A stretch of 64,000 nucleotides of DNA from Antrihabitans spumae (GTDB lineage: Bacteria; Actinomycetota; Actinomycetes; Mycobacteriales; Mycobacteriaceae): assembly GCF_043944905.1 (NCBI RefSeq), contig NZ_JBIMSN010000012.1, forward strand, positions 37,337-101,336, read 5' to 3'. The notes under the pieces are model-generated. The model had not been told where the DNA came from, ran no database searches, and saw only the letters and a list, made by a program, of their open reading frames with translations. The position numbers and the translations under genes were made by a program. Positions 60,501-64,000 of the stretch are shown here, piece by piece. Numbering within the stretch: position 1 is the first letter of the stretch; each line of letters begins with the position of its first letter.

Positions 60501-63498
60501 TGGATCGAGCGAGAATTCCGGTCAGCGCATCGACGGCGGTGAGTGGGTTGAGCACTTCCGGATGCAGCGCTTTGTGGACGTCACCATCAGTCGCCGTGGA
60601 GACGTAGACGTCGTTGCGGCGCTTTCCTCGGGTCAGCGGGACGTAGAGATCTTCGCGGCTGCTGCGGCCGTCTTCCAACGTGTGCGAGGTGTCGGCAGTG
60701 ATGCCTTGTGCGGAGCTGGCGGTGGAGGCGTAGCCGAGTTCGACGTGCTCACGCACGTAGCTCGCGGGCAGACGAACACGGCGGCGGCTGCGCAGATGGG
60801 TGACGTCGAGGGATCCGTCGTCGTGGACGTGGTTGATCGTCCAGCGGTAGCCGTTGCGGACGAAGTCGGTGCGCGAGATGGGCAGTCGACGATCGTTGTT
60901 GCGGGTCAACACGACGTCTCCGACGGAGGCAGGTAGTCCGTCGGACAGTGCGACCATCGCACCGACCCGACTATCGGGCACGGCGGCGATGCGGTCGGTG
61001 CGCGCACGCAGGTTCAGGTCGGCGACGAGTTCGCGGGTGGGTGCCACCATCACCGAGTCCAGGCCGGCGGCGCGGTCTCGTGACCAGGCTGTGTAGAGCG
61101 TGTTCTTGGCCGTTTCGAGGTCACCGACGTGAACGCGCTGGTTGTCGATGTAGAAAGCGATCGCAGCCGGATCGCCCTCGCGCAGGGCGAGGCTGGCGTT
61201 GCCTTCGGCGGGATCGGTGAACCGCATGACTTGGGTAAGCGTGACCGCGCCGGCCGATTCGGCTATGTCGCGGATGACGCCGCCGGCGGCGATCGAGGAC
61301 TTCTGTTTGTCGTCGCCGATCATGCGGACACTGCCGCCGCGCCACACGACGAATCGCACCGCGGCGTCGAGGTTTTCGGTGCCGGCCATGGCGGCTTCGT
61401 CGATGATCACGAGTGTGTTGGCGTCGATCTCCCGCATCCAGTGCGGGATCTGCACGGGCTTGCCGGTGCGTCCGGCCTTCTCCATCTGGGCGAGGACGTG
61501 GGTCATTTTGTCGATGGTGTCGGTGGTGGTGTCGATTTCTTCGCGCAGTACTCCGGCGGCGGCGCCGGTCGGTGCGAGGCCGATGATGGTGCCGCCTTCG
61601 CTTTGCCAGGCCCGGGCGAGGACTTTCATGGCGGTGGTTTTGCCGGTGCCTGCGGGGGCGATCGCCACTTGCAGTCGTGCACCGGAGGTCGCCATGCGCC
61701 GGACCAGCTCTGCCTGGCCGGCGTTGAGGGAGCGGCCGTTGTTGTTGGCGGCGTATTCGAGCAAGGCGACGGCGACGGTGGAGTCGGGGATCTGGTGACC
61801 GCCGGTCTGGTGTGCGGCGGCGATGAGGCGTTCTTCGGCGGCGATGACTGCAGCGGATGTGTAGACCTGACTGCGCGCGGTCGCGTAGACGCTGGTGCCG
61901 TCCGTACGTCGCAGTGCTGCCGGCTCGTCGAACTGATCGGGCGGTCGGCGGGGGATTGAGCGGCGGACGCTCAGCGCTTCTCGCACCAGTTGGTCCACCA
62001 GTCTTGTGCCCTGTTCGGGGTCTGCACTGGCTGATCGAACGATTCGCTCCGCTTCGGCCCGGACGTGCGCCTCCTGCCACGTGGCGCGGCTGGTCGCCAC
62101 TCGCGAGATGAGCGCCTGCGCCGAGGTGGATATCCATCGATCGTCGAGATCGGCGCTGGGGCCGCGATTGGGGTGGCGCGCACGATGCACCATTTCGGAT
62201 AATGCATGTGCGCCACCGAAAGCGGCGATGGCTTCGTTGCGCCACGTGGCGCGCTGCTCCGCTTCGGTCCGCGGCTCGTGCTTGGCTTGGCGGGTCTCCA
62301 AGGTGGCGCGTTCGGCGAGAGCAAACATTTCGTGCGGTGTCGGCTCACGCCCGTGGTCGGCTTGGAAGCCCTTCGCGAGCACGCCAGTGCGCTCGGTGAT
62401 CGCGGCGCTTCGAACCGACCAGCGCTCGATGAGGCGAGTATCAACACCGACAATTTCTCGAATGGGGCGCTTTTCATTCTCAATCGACGGACGTTCCGCA
62501 AAGTGCAACCCGAGTCGCTTTCGAAGGTGTGCTTCGAGGCGAGTGTTGTAGTGCTCGGACGCGCACACTGCCCATCTGTAGAGCATTCGTCCATCCAGCG
62601 CCAGCCACCGCCAGCTACCGTCCGCGGTCCGGGCGCGGACTTTGTTGCTGATCACCACATGGGTGTGTAAATCAGGGTCACCCGCTCGTGAATCGCGGTG
62701 CGTAAATGCAGTGGCTATCAAACCATCCGTCTCGACCTGCTGCACTCCGTCGGTGCCCAGGCGGGTGTATCCAGCGACCTTTTCCAGAAAACTCAGATAG
62801 TCGGCGACAGCGGCGTCGTGACACTCCTCTATTTCTTTCGCAATCGATCGCGGCGCAACCGCCCACAACGCGGATACCGACTTGACCGGTGAGCAGCAAC
62901 CGTCGAATCCGGCGACCGCTGTCGTCCGGTTCCGTGAGCTTCGAGCAGTCCATCCAGACAACTCGCGCTCGTCCAAAGGGGCGCGATCAAATTCGGCAGT
63001 GAACATCTCTGTCGCGACGTCGGTACGGATCCGTGCGCGGTCCTGGTCTGGAATCGGCGCGAGGCCTTTCTCGCCGCGGGAGACATTGAAGTCGACGAAG
63101 CGCTCCGCAACGGTCTGTCGAAATTTGCTGGCACCGTTGTAGATCCGATAGCGAGCGCCGATCCGAGTGGATGCGTCCGCCGCGCGTGTGGCGGCCTTTT
63201 TAGTCGCACCTTTGGTGATTTGGTCGGCGAGTGTCTGTCGCCGGATCTTGTCTGCATCGGGATGGAGGCCTTCACCGTAGAGTGCCTTCATCTGTGCTTC
63301 GGTGACTGGATCGCCGCTGTCGATTGTGTCGAACGCAGCGAGGCCCTTGCCGAGCCACCTACCCGGCGATTCGCCTCTCGCGGAGTAGTAGTCGGACAGC
63401 GAGGTTCGGCCCTTCTCGGTGCTGTCCATCGCGGCCACGGACTTCACGTAATACGTGTAGCCATCGCCAGCAGTGAGTTTGTGAAGTGTCGCTGTCAC
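57571..63498 (-). CDS. MobF conjugative relaxase-helicase, TraA/TrwC-like
   Basis: The 1975-residue protein starts at a GTG. The relaxase domain has candidate nicking tyrosines in GYTYYVKSV and SDYYSARGESPGRWLG and the three-His metal site THRDSRAGDPDLHTHVV near residue 280. A RecD-like helicase follows, with APAGTGKTTAM near residue 615, LVIIDEAAMAG and GYASTASSAQGITAD. The last 550 residues are Ala/Glu/Arg-rich and predicted helical or coiled. It nicks oriT, stays bound to the 5' end and unwinds the transferred strand. This is the strongest evidence for a conjugative plasmid. It is long for the family because of its C-terminal extension. Confidence 0.95.
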   Translation of the reverse strand: MTATLHKLTAGDGYTYYVKSVAAMDSTEKGRTSLSDYYSARGESPGRWLGKGLAAFDTIDSGDPVTEAQMKALYGEGLHPDADKIRRQTLADQITKGATKKAATRAADASTRIGARYRIYNGASKFRQTVAERFVDFNVSRGEKGLAPIPDQDRARIRTDVATEMFTAEFDRAPLDERELSGWTARSSRNRTTAVAGFDGCCSPVKSVSALWAVAPRSIAKEIEECHDAAVADYLSFLEKVAGYTRLGTDGVQQVETDGLIATAFTHRDSRAGDPDLHTHVVISNKVRARTADGSWRWLALDGRMLYRWAVCASEHYNTRLEAHLRKRLGLHFAERPSIENEKRPIREIVGVDTRLIERWSVRSAAITERTGVLAKGFQADHGREPTPHEMFALAERATLETRQAKHEPRTEAEQRATWRNEAIAAFGGAHALSEMVHRARHPNRGPSADLDDRWISTSAQALISRVATSRATWQEAHVRAEAERIVRSASADPEQGTRLVDQLVREALSVRRSIPRRPPDQFDEPAALRRTDGTSVYATARSQVYTSAAVIAAEERLIAAAHQTGGHQIPDSTVAVALLEYAANNNGRSLNAGQAELVRRMATSGARLQVAIAPAGTGKTTAMKVLARAWQSEGGTIIGLAPTGAAAGVLREEIDTTTDTIDKMTHVLAQMEKAGRTGKPVQIPHWMREIDANTLVIIDEAAMAGTENLDAAVRFVVWRGGSVRMIGDDKQKSSIAAGGVIRDIAESAGAVTLTQVMRFTDPAEGNASLALREGDPAAIAFYIDNQRVHVGDLETAKNTLYTAWSRDRAAGLDSVMVAPTRELVADLNLRARTDRIAAVPDSRVGAMVALSDGLPASVGDVVLTRNNDRRLPISRTDFVRNGYRWTINHVHDDGSLDVTHLRSRRRVRLPASYVREHVELGYASTASSAQGITADTSHTLEDGRSSREDLYVPLTRGKRRNDVYVSTATDGDVHKALHPEVLNPLTAVDALTGILARSSAQVSATTAQRELDDPRGRLAHAAAAYTDAVGSAAEAVIGADALAVIDAGAETTWPGLTDSAAWPTLRKHLATLAVDGRDAVADLHTAAHSPKLNRIYGALDTAADVAAVLDWRLDETGAHSSGTGPLPWQRGIPTALQQSPTWGAYLSARSELVTTLAEQVRTAAGDWSLSDAPLWARPIVGEHPALLSDLAVWRAAMHVDDTDRRPTGPDRYAVVESRYQRRLDGRATRAIGDPNSAAALWAPLVDKLDPRIRLDPFWPVLADKLSLAKHAGIDVHALVGTCVDERPLPDELAAAALWWRMSRTLQPEVVADIESGDLAARHPDWLPVLHTVVPEYSDRIIADPAFARLVAVVDSADPAEWTPAQLLAIAHEAILAAQDDDPIRPDQVATAVTWRIETLLTAPRFGNMPLPVEPVDVESAPPDPADAEFGVKLLDGEALPVGVVIGDDVYLDSLLVLEPPVDDLDPFDDVVEMDSGQALSSLADDLGVDIAEWAPFPDVELPYPDLPIGDRISQLGADLAAAEYLVARLRSAFQTGTSEHVVANEPMILDLAYRADEQRPYRIEALDAHERWVEADLAASAAEDAVATLRRDATTARAAGDDTTAASIELDASLQEMEAQYYRSTADSARTDADAAQVALEAFAGGRGVATRDDVEQARLLAQELDLDNVHQARIVAERIAAQLDRAEMAGARELAAAGTRRASDATFRALAVRHERRDYAAAFAAEAASDPLRMLTDTELAANVHGLRCRLSCDDYDLIGWKWSESVVETSETTADNLNRHVAAITAARTAASVEATAETALREAYARSAELRHRLEETPSIRVGARSKLTAELAAADRVREQRQYQHDQAQAATVAASNRAADAGAHPSDWTRIEAQVQNSEVQAAERDASPAAEDEREQMREKISAERRTAATRLDALLAEQARREAQTATECLIEDRLREREGRDQVHRSTDVTPPELDPAHEHELDRDN

Positions 63499-63802
63499 AT
63501 TCTCAGAATAGCGGACGTTATCTTTTCGTTATCCATAATGCAAGAGGTGTGAAGGCGAATTATGGGTCTGATGGTTATTGGTGGGGTCGCGTCGCAGCTG
63601 GTTCGGTTAGAACGGCGCAGGGTTGGGGCCGGGACTTTAGCGACAAGGACTTGTTTGTCCGAAAGGACTGACTGATTTGAGTTTCGATAGGTGTCGTCCG
63701 CGCGCTGTCGGTTGCCTGCAAAATCCATATTGGTCCAATTAGAACAGTAGTTCCGGTTGGTCCAGTTTTATAATTGTGAGCTGGAATGGAGTGTGATGTT
63801 CG
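63499..63802. other. Repeat-bearing intergenic region, candidate oriT/relaxase promoter
   Basis: Upstream of the relaxase start are CGTTATC twice at an 11-base period (63516-63522, 63527-63533), and TTGGTCCA twice at a 27-base period (63730-63737, 63757-63764) flanking the inverted repeat GAAC-AGTA-GTTC. The stretch is AT-richer than its surroundings and has no convincing gene. MobF oriT sites usually lie next to the relaxase gene and contain such repeats, but I cannot point to the nick site. Confidence 0.45.
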
Positions 63803-63973
63803 ATGAAATCGGGCTGGTGCCGTCTGAGGGATAACATGCGCGTGCACAGCAGGTGCCAATGGGCGCGAGTTGAGCTCTGCGATGCGGCGATTCAATCTTT
63901 GCGGAACAAGAGCCGGGTGGACCCAGCCGAGCAGTTAGCCCAGATCTTTCTCCGGGCTGACGTGCCGGCTTGA
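63803..63973 (+). CDS. Possible small protein, unrecognised
   Basis: The ATG at 63803 opens a 56-residue frame (MKSGWCRLRDNMRVHSRCQW...) with several Cys and a helical end (PAEQLAQIFLRADVPA). GGAG lies 11 bases upstream. It diverges from the relaxase gene, where small plasmid-transfer regulators are common. I recognise no family, and the frame may be chance. Confidence 0.3.
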   Translation: MKSGWCRLRDNMRVHSRCQWARVELCDAAIQSLRNKSRVDPAEQLAQIFLRADVPA

Positions 63974-64000
63974 TCTGTTTCGGATTGGGTTTTCGATCTT

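Noticed and set aside
63575..63895. 106-residue minus-strand frame upstream of the relaxase
   Set aside because: It is Pro/Thr/Ser-rich without a ribosome site or family, and overlaps the repeats proposed as oriT.
1..64000. tRNA, rRNA and riboswitch genes
   Set aside because: I saw no cloverleaf-like segments, rRNA-like stretches or conserved riboswitch cores by eye; a covariance-model scan would be needed to exclude short RNAs.

Overview
The window is very GC-rich with dense, mostly overlapping genes. It carries MmpL, LdtMt-type L,D-transpeptidase, CmtR-type ArsR and CsoR-type operator features of the mycolic-acid actinobacteria (Rhodococcus, Gordonia, Nocardia or Mycobacterium). A giant MobF relaxase at the right end, a RES/Xre toxin-antitoxin pair, several transposases and many gene remnants point to a conjugative plasmid or an integrated mobile island. 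I see no rRNA, tRNA, CRISPR array or housekeeping operon. Genus and plasmid assignment are inference.

Layout. (1) 1-5.8 kb: an MFS exporter coupled to a Cds1-like PLP enzyme, a DUF6153-like protein, a two-gene membrane operon divergent from a TetR regulator, and a secreted M23 peptidase. (2) 6.1-20 kb, copper/redox island: DUF6153-like protein, DUF305 lipoprotein, L,D-transpeptidase, a frameshifted CopB-like P-type ATPase with CPD in place of CPC, an EamA transporter, and an HMA chaperone behind a CsoR-type operator. A decayed second copy of part of this module follows (DUF6153-like, DUF305 tail, ATPase tail). Then comes a minus-strand operon (HMA chaperone, secreted His-rich protein, CopA) behind a second CsoR-type operator. 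(3) 20-21.5 kb: a DHA2 MFS exporter.

(4) 21,630-47,467: a 25.8-kb Tn3-family transposon defined from the sequence by 38-bp terminal inverted repeats (37/38 identical) and a perfect 5-bp target duplication (TGGCA). tnpA is at the left end, and a tyrosine recombinase with repeat-containing upstream DNA (TnpI-like) is at the right end. The cargo is an MmpL and MFS pair; a CmtR-like regulator with a truncated P1B ATPase and an Lnt; a DUF6153/TauE-cupredoxin/HMA/two TlpA/CcdA redox-copper operon; and a translationally coupled CmtR-ATPase-LspA-DUF3703-CadD operon for soft divalent metals. It also holds an IS630 remnant, an AT-richer ABC exporter island with an in-frame TGA in the permease, and a truncated second Tn3 transposase.

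(5) 47.5-48.8 kb: about 1.3 kb with no convincing gene but three perfect palindromes sharing TTGTGCA/TGCACAA arms. (6) 48.8-52.3 kb: a tightly coupled operon of two divergent tyrosine-recombinase-like paralogues lacking the usual histidines plus a DDE transposase; this is the best candidate for an undescribed element. (7) 52.5-57.5 kb: a small DUF6636-like protein, a Xre/RES toxin-antitoxin pair, a MerR-HTH/SF2-helicase fusion with a small Cys/His protein, and a decayed PurH-like gene. (8) 57.6-64 kb: a 1975-residue TraA/TrwC-type relaxase-helicase and a repeat-bearing intergenic region that is a candidate oriT.

Functionally, most cargo deals with copper, cadmium/lead/zinc or thiol redox control in the envelope: P-type ATPases, CadD, HMA chaperones, TlpA/CcdA, lipoprotein maturation enzymes and small secreted His/Met-rich proteins. 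The rest serves movement and maintenance.
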